This document shows, in pieces, positions 8,946 to 18,364 of a stretch of DNA of 64,000 nucleotides (positions are counted from its first letter, which is position 1; every line of letters begins with the position of its first letter). Source of the DNA: Halothiobacillaceae bacterium (lineage in GTDB: Bacteria; Pseudomonadota; Gammaproteobacteria; Halothiobacillales; Halothiobacillaceae); assembly GCA_028696185.1 (NCBI GenBank), contig JAQVHL010000001.1, forward strand, positions 89,383 to 153,382. Direction: 5' to 3'. The notes beneath the pieces are model-generated. The model saw only the letters and a program-made list of their open reading frames with translations, had not been told where the DNA came from and searched no databases. The translations under genes were made by a program, and so were the position numbers.

Positions 8946-9434
8946 TCAATGATCGTGGTGATGACCGTCCGGGCCGTGGGCGTGGCCATGTGCGATTTCA
9001 TCGGGGGTGGCATCGCGCATTTCCAGCACGGTAATTTCGAAGTGCAGGGTTTCGCCCGCCAGCGCGTGGTTGGCGTCGAGGGTGATCTGATCGCCGTTTA
9101 CCGCCACGACCGTGACGACTTCAAGCCCGGCATCGGTATGCGCCTGGAAGCGCATGCCCGGCTCGATGGCGTCCACACCTTCGAACAGGTTGCTGGGCAC
9201 GGTCTGCACCAGTTTCGGATCACGCTCGCCATAGGCATCCGTCGGGGGGATGCTGATCTTGAACTGTTCGCCTGCTTCGCGGCCTTCCAGTCCTTTTTCC
9301 AGGCCCGGAATGATGTTGTCATGCCCGTGCAAGTAGGCCAGCGGCCCCTGTCCAGCGGAGCTGTCGATCACCTCACCGGCGTCGTTGGTGAGGGTGTAGT
9401 CGATGGTTACGACCATGTTGGGGCTCACGCGCAT
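8946..9434 (-). CDS. slyD: FKBP-type peptidyl-prolyl isomerase, SlyD-like
   Basis: SlyD is a cytoplasmic prolyl isomerase and chaperone that also binds metals. The 162-aa protein starts MRVSPNMVVTIDYTL, has the split FKBP domain (GPLAYLHGHDNIIPGLEKGLEG near residues 29-50) with an inserted IF chaperone domain (YGERDPKLVQTVPSNLF onward), and then NHALAGETLHFEITV. The C-terminus is a short His-rich tail (HGHAHGPDGHHHDH), the nickel-binding feature of the family, though much shorter than in E. coli. An AGGAG sits 7-8 nt before the start. It is the last gene of a run with galU 20 bp upstream. Confidence 0.94.
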   Translation of the reverse strand: MRVSPNMVVTIDYTLTNDAGEVIDSSAGQGPLAYLHGHDNIIPGLEKGLEGREAGEQFKISIPPTDAYGERDPKLVQTVPSNLFEGVDAIEPGMRFQAHTDAGLEVVTVVAVNGDQITLDANHALAGETLHFEITVLEMRDATPDEIAHGHAHGPDGHHHDH

Positions 9435-9454
9435 GGGCGTTCTCCTGTCGCTGC

Positions 9455-10279
9455 TCAGCGTCGGCTGAGGTGGTAGAAATGGTTGGTGGCGGCCACGAAA
9501 CCACTCGGGCTGCCGCAGTCGAAACGCTGTCCCTGGAACTTGTAGCCGATCACCCGGCCCTGGTCGGCCTGAACGCGCAGCGCGTCGGTGATCTGGATCT
9601 CACCGCTGGTGCCCGGTGGCGTTTCGCGCAGGATGTCGAAAATGTCCGGGGTCAGGATGTACCGGCCGATGATGGCCAGATTGCTGGGGGCCTGGTCGGC
9701 CGCTGGCTTTTCAATCATGTTGTTGATGCGGAAAATACCCGGTTCGATTTCCTCGCCGGCAATCACCCCGTATTTGTGGATGTCCGCCATCGGGACTTCC
9801 TCAATGGCCACGATGCTGCATTCGAAACGCTTGTACAGCTCTACCATCTGCGCCAGCACGCCTGTGTCACGGCCTTCGCACAAGTCGTCCGCCAGCAGTA
9901 CGGCGAAGGCTTCTTCACGACCGATCAGGGTTTCGCCGGTGAGAATGGCGTGGCCCAGGCCTTTCATTTCGATCTGACGGGTGTAGGAGAAGGTGCATTC
10001 GTCGATGATGCGGCGGATGCCGGTCAGCAGGCCTTCCTTGCTGGAACCGCGAATCTGGTGCTCCAGCTCGTAATTGACGTCGAAATGATCCTCAAGTGCG
10101 CGCTTGCCGCGACCGGTAACCATGGCCATGGTGCGTATTCCGGCCTCCATGGCTTCTTCGACGCCGTACTGGATCAATGGCTTGTCGAGAATGGGCAGCA
10201 TTTCCTTGGGCAGAACCTTGGTGGCGGGCAGGAAGCGGGTGCCGTAACCGGCAGCGGGAAAAAGACATTTATGGATCAT
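9455..10279 (-). CDS. galU: UTP-glucose-1-phosphate uridylyltransferase
   Basis: GalU makes UDP-glucose from UTP and glucose-1-phosphate for envelope polysaccharides and trehalose. The 274-aa sequence opens with the nucleotidyltransferase signature FPAAGYGTRFLPATKVLPKEMLPI and continues with KPLIQYGVEEA, LADDLCE and the late DCGSPSGFVAATNHF, all typical of bacterial GalU. Length is close to the family norm (about 275-300 aa). It lies 36 bp downstream of the thioredoxin-like gene and 20 bp upstream of slyD, so it may share their transcript. Confidence 0.96.
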   Translation of the reverse strand: MIHKCLFPAAGYGTRFLPATKVLPKEMLPILDKPLIQYGVEEAMEAGIRTMAMVTGRGKRALEDHFDVNYELEHQIRGSSKEGLLTGIRRIIDECTFSYTRQIEMKGLGHAILTGETLIGREEAFAVLLADDLCEGRDTGVLAQMVELYKRFECSIVAIEEVPMADIHKYGVIAGEEIEPGIFRINNMIEKPAADQAPSNLAIIGRYILTPDIFDILRETPPGTSGEIQITDALRVQADQGRVIGYKFQGQRFDCGSPSGFVAATNHFYHLSRR

Positions 10280-10315
10280 GATGCGCTCGGACGTGTCCGG
10301 TGTTGGAAAATGTGT

Positions 10316-10652
10316 TCAATCATAGCCTGTTTCGAAACGCATGGCATAAGCCCGGCTGAGCGCCTCGACCAATTGGGCGGGGCTGAAGTTGCGCGCGTGC
10401 CGCAAGGTTTCGCGCCCATCGAAATAGACGATCAGGGTAGGGACGGCGAAAACACCGAATTGCGCGGCGGTTGCCGGCGACTGACGGGCGTCGATGGAGT
10501 GAAAGGCGAGGCGGGGGAGCTGCTGCGCAAACAGGGTCTGGGTGCGCATTTCAAGTACCGGGCAGACACTGCATTCGGGGCTGCCGAACCAGAGCGCCAG
10601 CGCGGGATCCCTGGCGATGCGGGCGTGCAGCGCGTCCACGGTGTTGGGTGTA

Positions 10653-10666
<14 letters not shown>
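10316..10666 (-). CDS. Thioredoxin-family protein
   Basis: A 116-aa cytoplasmic thioredoxin-fold protein without a signal peptide. It has a CxxC active site in the form PECSVC (residues about 30-35) in place of the thioredoxin WCGPC, and the cis-proline strand AVPTLIVYFDG followed by a C-terminal helix. The unusual CSVC dipeptide suggests a redox potential different from thioredoxin; the partner is unknown. Its start overlaps the 3' end of the DUF2069 gene by 14 bp, placing it in the wrbA-DUF2069-trx unit. Confidence 0.82.
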
Positions 10667-11692
<1,026 letters not shown>

Positions 11693-11734
11693 TTAAACTG
11701 CTTCGAAAGCTATCGAACAAAGGTCGTCGCTGCA

Positions 11735-12277
11735 ATGGGTAAGCTGTTTTCCAGTGTTTTTGAGGGGGTGCTATGGAATAGCCGCCTGGTCGTGCTGGTT
11801 TCCGTACTTGCCAGTCTGGTTGTGGCGTTCGTGATGTTCTACGTTGCGACCGTGGATGCGTATTTTCTGGTGTCTCACCTCGCGCACTATGCTTCGCCCT
11901 CCCTGCCGGAAGTTGAGCGTCTTGACTTGCGCAACCAGACCGTGACCCATGTGGTAGAAGTGGTTGATGGTTATCTTCTGGCGACCATCCTGCTGATTTT
12001 TGCGATGGGGCTGTATGAGCTGTTCATACGCAAGATCGATCAGGCCGGTGAAAGCGAAGCCTCTACCAATGTGCTGATCATCCGCAATCTGGATGACCTG
12101 AAAAACCGCCTGGCAAAGGTCATCCTGATGATCCTGATCGTCAAATTCTTTGAGCATGCCATCAACATGCCCTTCTCGACCCCTATGGACTTGCTGACTT
12201 TCGCCGGCGGCATTGCGCTGATCGGTTTGGCCTTGTACCTGTCGCACAAGGGCGAACATACCCAGGACTCTCACTGA
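11735..12277 (+). CDS. UPF0114 (YqhA-like) inner-membrane protein
   Basis: A 180-aa membrane protein with four hydrophobic segments (about residues 17-45, 75-97, 125-142 and 150-170), including VVDGYLLATILLIFAMGLYELFI and the conserved-looking LDDLKNRLAKVILMILIVKFFEHA. It fits the UPF0114/YqhA family, whose function is not established. I start it at 11735 (MGKLFSSVFEGVLWNSR), which puts the first helix near the N-terminus; the frame is open to 11654. It lies 22 bp before the TlpA-like gene and seems to head the thioredoxin/TolC operon, so it is the only candidate inner-membrane component of that unit. Confidence 0.8.
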   Translation: MGKLFSSVFEGVLWNSRLVVLVSVLASLVVAFVMFYVATVDAYFLVSHLAHYASPSLPEVERLDLRNQTVTHVVEVVDGYLLATILLIFAMGLYELFIRKIDQAGESEASTNVLIIRNLDDLKNRLAKVILMILIVKFFEHAINMPFSTPMDLLTFAGGIALIGLALYLSHKGEHTQDSH

Positions 12278-12299
12278 TCCTCAACAACCGGTAAATCTC

Positions 12300-12791
12300 A
12301 TGCGTTCCGTTTCGTTGTCACTTCTGGCGGCTACTGTCCTGCTTTTGAATCTGGGCATGGCGCGAGCCGATGCTCCCATGCCGGAATTCCGTCTGCCGGA
12401 CATCACCGGTCAGTCGCATGCCTTGAGCGATATGCGCGGCAAGTGGGTGGTGGTGAACTTCTGGGCAACCTGGTGCCCGCCCTGTCGCGAGGAAATCCCC
12501 GAGCTGATTCAGTTTCATGACCGCCACTATCGCAAGGATGCCGTCGTCTGGGGGGTGAACCTGGAGAAAATCGATCAGGCCAAGCTGGCCGGTTTCGTCG
12601 ATGAGCAGATGATCAGTTATCCGGTGATGAATATGGGGCCGACGCGCAATACGCCGGTAGGCCCCATTCCCGGGTTGCCGACGACCTATCTCGTCGCGCC
12701 GGATGGACGTGTGGTAGCGCGTACCGTGGGAACGGTGACGAGTGAGATGCTGGAAAAATACATGGCCCGTTGGGAGGCCGAACGGAAATGA
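12300..12791 (+). CDS. TlpA/ResA-like exported thiol-disulfide oxidoreductase
   Basis: A 163-aa protein with a cleavable signal peptide (MRSVSLSLLAATVLLLNLGMARADA) and one thioredoxin domain. The active site is FWATWCPPCREEIPEL (residues about 56-71), a CPPC motif seen in periplasmic reductases such as TlpA/ResA, and the cis-proline loop is GLPTTYLVAPDG. It should act in the periplasm on disulfides of exported proteins, for example in cytochrome c or metal-site maturation. It is followed 54 bp later by a second exported thioredoxin-fold gene and then by TolC and adaptor genes, so its substrate may belong to that system. The exact client is unknown. Confidence 0.87.
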   Translation: MRSVSLSLLAATVLLLNLGMARADAPMPEFRLPDITGQSHALSDMRGKWVVVNFWATWCPPCREEIPELIQFHDRHYRKDAVVWGVNLEKIDQAKLAGFVDEQMISYPVMNMGPTRNTPVGPIPGLPTTYLVAPDGRVVARTVGTVTSEMLEKYMARWEAERK

Positions 12792-12845
12792 CCGGCGGTA
12801 CCTGATCGCACGGTTGTTCACTATCTGTTGATGCGGGAGAAGTAC

Positions 12846-13361
12846 ATGATGTTTCTCAAGGCCTTTGCCCTGACGGGCGTGCTGCTGTTTGCCCCGGTCG
12901 CCCTGGCGGCGGAGGGGTTTTTCGATGATTCGTTCGGCAATCTCAAAGAAGATCTGACCGAGGCCAAAACTTCCGGCAAAAAAGGGATATTTGTCTTTTT
13001 CGAGATGGATGAGTGCCCCTTCTGTCATCGCATGAAGACCACGGTTTTCAACCAGCCCAAGGTTCAGGAGTACTTCAACGCGAATTTCGTCAGGGTGCCT
13101 ATCGACATTGAGGGCGATGTGGAAATGGTCGATTTCTCAGGCAAGACCATGACCCAGAAAGACTTCGCCTTCAAGCAGCACCGCGTGCGCGCCACGCCGG
13201 TCATGGCCATTTTTGATCTCGATGGCAAGCTGGCGGTCAAGTTTACCGGCCCGACCAAGAGCGCCGAAGAGTTCCTCGCCTTTGGTGAGTTCTATGTCAG
13301 TGGCAAGTACAAGGAGCCGGGCATGAGCTTTGCCCGCTACAAGAGCGATAAGGGGCTCTGA
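12846..13361 (+). CDS. SoxW-like exported thioredoxin-fold protein
   Basis: A 171-aa protein with a signal peptide (MMFLKAFALTGVLLFAPVALA) and a thioredoxin fold. The active site is FFEMDECPFCHRMKTTVF, that is CPFC, and the cis-proline strand is ATPVMAIFDLDG. CPFC and the KxTxxD/FxxP spacing recall SoxW and related thioredoxins of sulfur-oxidising bacteria; this match is by eye. I choose the ATG at 12846, preceded by GGGAGAAG, over ATG 12831. It ends 2 bp before the TolC-like gene, so coupled expression with the export genes is very likely. Confidence 0.8.
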   Translation: MMFLKAFALTGVLLFAPVALAAEGFFDDSFGNLKEDLTEAKTSGKKGIFVFFEMDECPFCHRMKTTVFNQPKVQEYFNANFVRVPIDIEGDVEMVDFSGKTMTQKDFAFKQHRVRATPVMAIFDLDGKLAVKFTGPTKSAEEFLAFGEFYVSGKYKEPGMSFARYKSDKGL

Positions 13362-13363
13362 GC

Positions 13364-14731
13364 ATGAACATCCCCTCCGCAGGACGCCGGGCGCGGCCAT
13401 TCGCGGTATTGTTGCTGGCCTGCTGTACCCTGCCGGCCTGGGCCGAAAAGCCGCCCTTGCCCAGTCCGCTCACGCTTGATTTCGTTCTTGGCGCACCGGT
13501 GGACGAGCATTACGAAGTCCAGGCCCGGCAGGCGGAGCTCGATGGAGCGCGAGCGGCGCAGCAGGGGGTGGAGGCGCGTGATGGGCTCACCGCCAGCCTG
13601 CACGGTCATCTGCGCTGGATCGACCCGGCTAATCTCGCGGCGGATCAGCGCAACAATGACAATGGGGTCTACCTCATCGCCCGCAAGCGCCTGTACGACT
13701 TTGGGCGCTTTGAGGCCCAGCGTGATGCCTCTCGCGTCGAAGTCGGTGGGCGCGAATGGGTTGTGCTCGATGCCCGGCAGCAGCGCCGACTGGGTTTGAT
13801 GCGCGATTATTTTGACGTGCTGCTTTCTGATCTGGACTTCTCGGTATTCAACGAGGGCATGGCCATCGCCTACGTGACACTGGACAAGGCGCGCGATCGC
13901 GCCGAGCTGGGTCAGGTCAACCGGGTTGAACTGCTGCGCGAAGAGTCTCAGTACCAGGACGTGCTGCGTGAGCGCAACCGCGCCCAGAATGCACAGCGCA
14001 TCACCCGCGCACGTCTTGCCGAAGGCCTGGCCCGCCCCGGCGAGCTTTCCGCCGAACTGACCGAACCGAAGCTCGATGCCATCTTCGCGCGCGAGCCGGG
14101 CGACTATCAGGTGCTGGTTCGTGAGGTGCTGGACGCCAATCCGACCCGCAAGGCGATGTTGGCACGGGTTGAAGCTGCTGGATTGCGCGTGCGTGCAGCC
14201 CAGGCCAAGCAGATGCCGGAGATCTACACCGAAGTGGAGGCGGGGCGCTTTGTTCGCGAAGTCGGCTCACGCGATCCCTTCCGTGCGGGCCTGTACATCA
14301 ACGTGCCTCTGCTGACCGGGGGCGCGGTTGATGCTGAGCGCGCCAAGACCGAGGCCGAGCGTTTGAACGCGCAAAGCGATCTGGCGCGCATCGACGCGGC
14401 CTTGCGCCAGCGTACGCTGGAGCTATGGCAGGAAATTCAGCTTCTGCGCGGCACCGCCATGGAGGGCGACCGGCTGCGTGCTGAATATCGCGACCTGTAT
14501 TTCACCCGTAGTCAGGCCCTGTACGAGATGGAGGTCAGCGCGGACCTGGGGGACAGCATGGTCCGCCTCTCCGAGGCCCGTCTGGCCCAGGCTCGAACGC
14601 TTTACCGGCTGGCTCTGGCCTGGGCCGAGCTGGACATGCTGCGCGGCAAGGACCTGAGCGAATTTGCCCGTGTCGCCGCCGTGAATGAAAAAAAACCGGA
14701 TACGACCGCTGAGGAGACAAAAACGCCATGA
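13364..14731 (+). CDS. TolC-family outer-membrane channel protein
   Basis: A 455-aa outer-membrane efflux protein. It has a signal peptide (PFAVLLLACCTLPAWA) and two OEP repeats rich in long amphipathic helices (for example AQNAQRITRARLAEGLARP and the mirrored AERLNAQSDLARIDAALRQR), with short beta segments such as NGVYLIARKRLYDFGRFEA and GLYINVPLLTGGAVDAERAKTEA, the latter a conserved OEP pattern. TolC trimers form a channel-tunnel from periplasm to outside for RND, ABC or MFS pumps. The gene is 2 bp after the SoxW-like gene and overlaps the adaptor gene by 4 bp. No pump gene is in the operon; the RND pump at 19.4 kb lacks its own channel and is a possible client. Confidence 0.88.
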   Translation: MNIPSAGRRARPFAVLLLACCTLPAWAEKPPLPSPLTLDFVLGAPVDEHYEVQARQAELDGARAAQQGVEARDGLTASLHGHLRWIDPANLAADQRNNDNGVYLIARKRLYDFGRFEAQRDASRVEVGGREWVVLDARQQRRLGLMRDYFDVLLSDLDFSVFNEGMAIAYVTLDKARDRAELGQVNRVELLREESQYQDVLRERNRAQNAQRITRARLAEGLARPGELSAELTEPKLDAIFAREPGDYQVLVREVLDANPTRKAMLARVEAAGLRVRAAQAKQMPEIYTEVEAGRFVREVGSRDPFRAGLYINVPLLTGGAVDAERAKTEAERLNAQSDLARIDAALRQRTLELWQEIQLLRGTAMEGDRLRAEYRDLYFTRSQALYEMEVSADLGDSMVRLSEARLAQARTLYRLALAWAELDMLRGKDLSEFARVAAVNEKKPDTTAEETKTP

Positions 14732-15492
14732 TCGGTAAGGCCCATGTACTCGCAACGTCGCTGGTCCTGGGGATGACGCTGGGCACTGCCAGCGCCCAGG
14801 CTGGCGAGTATTCCGGTCAGGTCGATTGGGCCGGGCGCACCGTCCTCTCCCTGCCGGTGACCGGGGTTGTACAGAGCGTCAATGTGCGGGCGGGAGAGCA
14901 GGTGGCGCGTGGCACTGTTCTGCTGGCCCTGGACCCGCGTCCCTTTGAGGCCCGCCTGCAGCAGGCGCGTGCGACCGGTGACGGCCTCACGCGCAAGCGA
15001 GGGGAAGCCGAGCGTGACGTAAAGCGCGCCCAGGAGCTCTATGACCGAACGGTGCTGTCCGATGCCGAGCGAGAAAAGGCGCTGATCGTCTTCGAAAGTA
15101 CCGATGCTCAACTGCGTGCGGCGCGCGCGGCGGCCCAGGTCAGCGCTTGGGAAAAAGAGCAATCGGTCCTTAAAGCACCTTTTGATGCCCGTGTGCTGGC
15201 CGTGCGGGTCAGTCCTGGCGAAACAGTGGTAGCCCAACTCGATGCCCGTCCGCTCATCGAGCTGGCCCGGGCCGATCGTCGACGTGTCCTGGTCGAGGTG
15301 GAGGCCGATGTGGCAGCCCGCCTCAAGCTGGACGCACCGGTCAAACTGAGCGTGTCCGGCGGGCGTCAACAGGAGGGCGTTATCGCCGAAATTGCCTCAA
15401 CGGGCGAAGGCGCACGCTACCGCGTGGCGGTGGAGTTTTCTCCGGAAGGCGATGTCGTGGCAGGGCAGCCCGCCAAGGTCGTTCTGCCCTGA
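14728..15492 (+). CDS. Short HlyD/RND-type periplasmic adaptor protein
   Basis: A 254-aa membrane-fusion protein with an N-terminal signal peptide (ending near ASAQAG). It shows a split lipoyl/biotinyl domain (LPVTGVVQSVNVRAGEQVARGTVLLALDP, then LKAPFDARVLAVRVSPGETV), a short helical hairpin between the halves (QARATGDGL...LRAARAAAQ), and a beta-barrel region (RVLVEVEADVAARLKLDAPVKLSV). Such adaptors link an inner-membrane pump to TolC. It is shorter than typical RND adaptors (350-400 aa). The ATG overlaps the TolC stop (ATGA). A strong bidirectional terminator follows, so no pump gene can belong to this unit downstream. Confidence 0.87.
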   Translation: MIGKAHVLATSLVLGMTLGTASAQAGEYSGQVDWAGRTVLSLPVTGVVQSVNVRAGEQVARGTVLLALDPRPFEARLQQARATGDGLTRKRGEAERDVKRAQELYDRTVLSDAEREKALIVFESTDAQLRAARAAAQVSAWEKEQSVLKAPFDARVLAVRVSPGETVVAQLDARPLIELARADRRRVLVEVEADVAARLKLDAPVKLSVSGGRQQEGVIAEIASTGEGARYRVAVEFSPEGDVVAGQPAKVVLP

Positions 15493-15506
15493 CGGGGAGG
15501 TTTCTT

Positions 15507-15552
15507 TGTGCCAATAAAAAAAAGCGCCTTTCGGCGCTTTTTTATTGGCACA
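15507..15552. terminator. Bidirectional intrinsic terminator
   Basis: A long inverted repeat, TGTGCCAAT-A8-GCGCC, loop TTTC, GGCGC-T6-ATTGGCACA. The GC-rich core is flanked by A- and T-runs that provide a U-tract on both strands. It lies between the convergent adaptor gene and proS and should stop both transcripts. Confidence 0.92.
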
Positions 15553-15560
15553 TGGGCTTG

Positions 15561-17288
15561 TCAGGGCTTACGCATGGCCTGGATGCGCTGCACGAGGGTG
15601 TCGACCAGTCCTTCGAGAGGGAGGTGACTGTTGTCCTCATCAAGGCGGGCGCGGAACTCTACTGTGCCGCTTTCCAGGCCGCGTTCGCTGATGACGATGC
15701 GCAGGGGCAGGCCGATAAGCTCCATGTCGGCGAAGGCCACGCCGGGACGTACTTCGCGGTCGTCCAGCAGCACGTCGATACCCGCTGCCGTCAGTTCGGC
15801 ATAAAGCGCTTCAGCCCTGTCGCGCACGGCTGGTGAGCGATGGTGGTTGATGGGGATGAGGGCAAGATCGAAGGGAGCCAGCGGTGCGGGCCAGCGAATG
15901 CCGCGCTCGTCGAAGTTTTGCTCGATGGCGGCGGCTACGACGCGAGAGACGCCGATGCCATAGCAGCCCATGGTCATGACCTGCGCCTGGCCCTGTTCAT
16001 TGAGTACGGCGGCGTTCATGGCGCGGCTGTACTTGTCGCCCAACTGGAAGATATGGCCGACTTCGATGCCACGACGGATGACGAGGTGCCCCTTGCCGTC
16101 CGGGCTGGGATCGCCTTCGACCACGTCGCGGATGTCGGCGACGATGTCGGGCTCCGGCAGGTCGCGGCCCCAGTTGACGCCGGTGAGGTGATATTTAGGC
16201 TTGTTGGCGCCGCAGACGAAATCGGCCATGGCGGCCACACTGTGGTCGGCAATGACGCGGATCGCGGTACGGTCAAGTCCCACGGGGCCGAGGAAGCCCG
16301 GTGGACAGGCGAAGGCCGCGCGGATTTCCTCTTCGCTTGCGAGGCGGAAGTCGGCCAGGCCCGTGAGTTTGCCGGCCTTGATCTCGTTGAGCTTGTGGTC
16401 GCCGCGCACGAGCAGGACATGCAGGCTGTCGCCTGCCATGACCGCAATCAACTTGACGGTGCGCGAGAGCGGCAGGTCGAGCAGGGCGGCAACGTCTTCA
16501 CAGGTGGTCTGCTTTGGGGTCTCGACTTCGCATAGCGCTTCGCCCGGAGCGGGGCGGGGCGCGCCCGGGGGCAGGGCTTCGGCAAGCTCTACGTTGGCGG
16601 CGTAGTCGGATTCGGTTGAGAAGGCGATCGCGTCCTCCCCGGAGGAGGCGAGCACGTGGAATTCGTGCGAGCCGGTGCCGCCGATGCTGCCGGTGTCGGC
16701 GCGCACGGCGCGGAAGTCCAGCCCCAGGCGGGTGAAGATGCGGGTGTAGGTCGCGTGCATCACCTCGTAGGTGGCCTGCAACGACGCCGGGTCCATGTGG
16801 AAGGAGTAGGCGTCCTTCATCAGGAATTCGCGCGCGCGCATGACGCCGAAGCGCGGCCGGACTTCGTCGCGGAATTTGGTCTGGATCTGGTACCAGCACA
16901 CCGGTAGCTGCTTGTAGCTTTTGAGTTCGCGGCGGGCGAAGTCGGTGATGATTTCTTCGTGGGTCGGGCCAAAGCAGAATTCGCGTGCGTGACGGTCCTT
17001 CAGGCGCAGCAGCTCGGGGCCGTATTGCTCCCAGCGGCCGGACTCCTGCCACAGTTCGGCGGGCTGGACGGCAGGCATCAAAACTTCAAGAGCGCCAGCG
17101 CGGTCCATTTCCTCGCGCACGATGCGTTCGACCTTGCGCAGTACCTTGAGGCCCAGCGGTGTCCAGGTGTACAGGCCGGCGGCCAGACGGCGGATCAGGC
17201 CGGCGCGCAGCATGAGCTGGTGGCTGACGACTTCGGCGTCGGACGGGGTTTCCTTGAGGGTGTTCAGGGGAAAGAGCGAGGTGCGCAT
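15561..17288 (-). CDS. proS: Prolyl-tRNA synthetase
   Basis: ProS charges tRNA-Pro. The 575-aa protein is of the bacterial type with an editing (INS/YbaK) domain inserted between the class II motifs. Seen features are [15 protein letters not shown] at the start, motif 2 with [26 protein letters not shown], the INS domain (from about residue 220; [26 protein letters not shown]), motif 3 with [17 protein letters not shown], and the anticodon-binding domain at the end. I place the start at 17288; longer in-frame starts add a non-conserved 51-residue tail. It probably shares a transcript with the upstream MIF-like and DUF4124 genes. Confidence 0.97.
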   Translation of the reverse strand: MRTSLFPLNTLKETPSDAEVVSHQLMLRAGLIRRLAAGLYTWTPLGLKVLRKVERIVREEMDRAGALEVLMPAVQPAELWQESGRWEQYGPELLRLKDRHAREFCFGPTHEEIITDFARRELKSYKQLPVCWYQIQTKFRDEVRPRFGVMRAREFLMKDAYSFHMDPASLQATYEVMHATYTRIFTRLGLDFRAVRADTGSIGGTGSHEFHVLASSGEDAIAFSTESDYAANVELAEALPPGAPRPAPGEALCEVETPKQTTCEDVAALLDLPLSRTVKLIAVMAGDSLHVLLVRGDHKLNEIKAGKLTGLADFRLASEEEIRAAFACPPGFLGPVGLDRTAIRVIADHSVAAMADFVCGANKPKYHLTGVNWGRDLPEPDIVADIRDVVEGDPSPDGKGHLVIRRGIEVGHIFQLGDKYSRAMNAAVLNEQGQAQVMTMGCYGIGVSRVVAAAIEQNFDERGIRWPAPLAPFDLALIPINHHRSPAVRDRAEALYAELTAAGIDVLLDDREVRPGVAFADMELIGLPLRIVISERGLESGTVEFRARLDEDNSHLPLEGLVDTLVQRIQAMRKP

Positions 17289-17346
17289 GTGTCGTGGACT
17301 TGTGTGGGAATAGGGGTGCCCGCACGGTGGGGCATCGGGGGCGGCT

Positions 17347-17691
17347 TCAGAAGGTCTGGCCGTTCCAGCCGAAACGCTCGGGCCGTATATCGGAAAATTC
17401 GATGTAGATGCGTTCCGCCGGGATGCCCGGCTGGCGCTCAAGGAGCTTGCATAGTGCTTTGCTTGCCGCCCCGATCTGCGCCTGGGTCAGGCCTATGCTC
17501 TTGAACTCAAGATAGGCGCAGGGCGCATCGCTGGCCGCAAAGTGCAGGGCGGCTCCATCGTTGATGCGAACCATCACATAGGATTCGGGCTTGCCCAGAA
17601 GGCAAGCGGCCTCGGCGGAGAGCGCCTCCAGGCAGGCGGAACGCTCTTCGTCGCTCAGCCTCAGATTGGTGTCAAGGCTGACAACCGGCAT
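17347..17691 (-). CDS. Macrophage migration inhibitory factor (MIF)-like tautomerase
   Basis: A 114-aa protein of the MIF/phenylpyruvate tautomerase family, which forms small trimers using an N-terminal proline as catalytic base. After Met, the protein begins PVVSLDTN, the PxxxxxTN opening of [14 protein letters not shown] carries the conserved active-site Lys, and the C-terminus RFGWNGQTF mirrors the GWNxSTF end of MIF. The physiological substrate in bacteria is unknown. It lies 2 bp after the DUF4124 gene and 58 bp before proS. MIF homologues are sporadic in bacteria, so this placement is noteworthy. Confidence 0.9.
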   Translation of the reverse strand: MPVVSLDTNLRLSDEERSACLEALSAEAACLLGKPESYVMVRINDGAALHFAASDAPCAYLEFKSIGLTQAQIGAASKALCKLLERQPGIPAERIYIEFSDIRPERFGWNGQTF

Positions 17692-17693
17692 GC

Positions 17694-18191
17694 TTACTTG
17701 CCCTTTCCAGCGCCGCCCGGAACACAGAACTGCTTGGCGCGCTTCTGTTCTTCCTCGACGCGCTTGTTGCGCTCTTCGGTGGTGAGCGGGCGATAGTCGC
17801 CGTTGTCGTCCTTGGTCATGAGCAGGGAATCGCCCTTGAGGAGCTCAAGATTACGCTGCGCTTCCTGGCATTGTTTTTCGGCTTCCTCCCGCGGGAAGGC
17901 CGCGACTTCAGGTGGGGTTTCGGCCTTTTCGTCCTTTTTCTCGTCCTTGGCTGCGTCCTTTTCCGGGGCGGCGGGGGGCGTCTCGGGCTTGGTGGCTTCC
18001 GCCGGTGGGGCGGGGGGCATGACCGGTTTGACTTCAAGCGTGTCGGCAGGGCGGTTGGCCGGCGGCGTCTGGGAGAAAACCACACGGCCGCTCTCGTCCA
18101 CCCACTTGTAAACTTCGGCCGCCTGAGAGGCAGCGGTGCCCAATGCGAGTACACAGACCAGCGAGGTCAGCAGGCGACGTCCATGATGCAT
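17694..18191 (-). CDS. DUF4124-domain exported protein
   Basis: A 165-aa exported protein. A signal peptide (MHHGRRLLTSLVCVLALGTAASQA) is followed by the DUF4124 core EVYKWVDESGRVVFSQTPP, then a long low-complexity Pro/Ala/Lys/Glu segment (roughly residues 50-110) and a C-terminal part with KQCQEAQRNLELLKGDSLL. DUF4124 proteins are common in gammaproteobacterial periplasms and have no established role. I use the ATG at 18191, where the signal peptide begins. A possible promoter lies just upstream, and it is divergent from the RND adaptor. Confidence 0.85.
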   Translation of the reverse strand: MHHGRRLLTSLVCVLALGTAASQAAEVYKWVDESGRVVFSQTPPANRPADTLEVKPVMPPAPPAEATKPETPPAAPEKDAAKDEKKDEKAETPPEVAAFPREEAEKQCQEAQRNLELLKGDSLLMTKDDNGDYRPLTTEERNKRVEEEQKRAKQFCVPGGAGKGK

Positions 18192-18226
18192 GCGCGTTTC
18201 TCCCCGGGCGCTCCGCCCGATCTGGT

Positions 18227-18256
18227 TTAATATTGCGGTAAAGTATAGCTCAGCAA
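18227..18256 (-). promoter_or_regulatory. Possible sigma-70 promoter for the DUF4124-MIF-proS unit
   Basis: On the minus strand TTGCTG (18251-18256) and TATTAA (18227-18232) are separated by 18 bp, 36 bp upstream of the DUF4124 start. Each hexamer matches the consensus only partly, so this is a tentative call. Confidence 0.35.
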
Positions 18257-18364
18257 ACTGAGGCTGTATCAAGCCTTATCGCGCTGAGCGGTGTTGTCTG
18301 GCGGATGCACGGAGGCGTCTTGCTGGCGGCATCGCAACCCATAAGAAGTACTCAGGGGGTTTTC

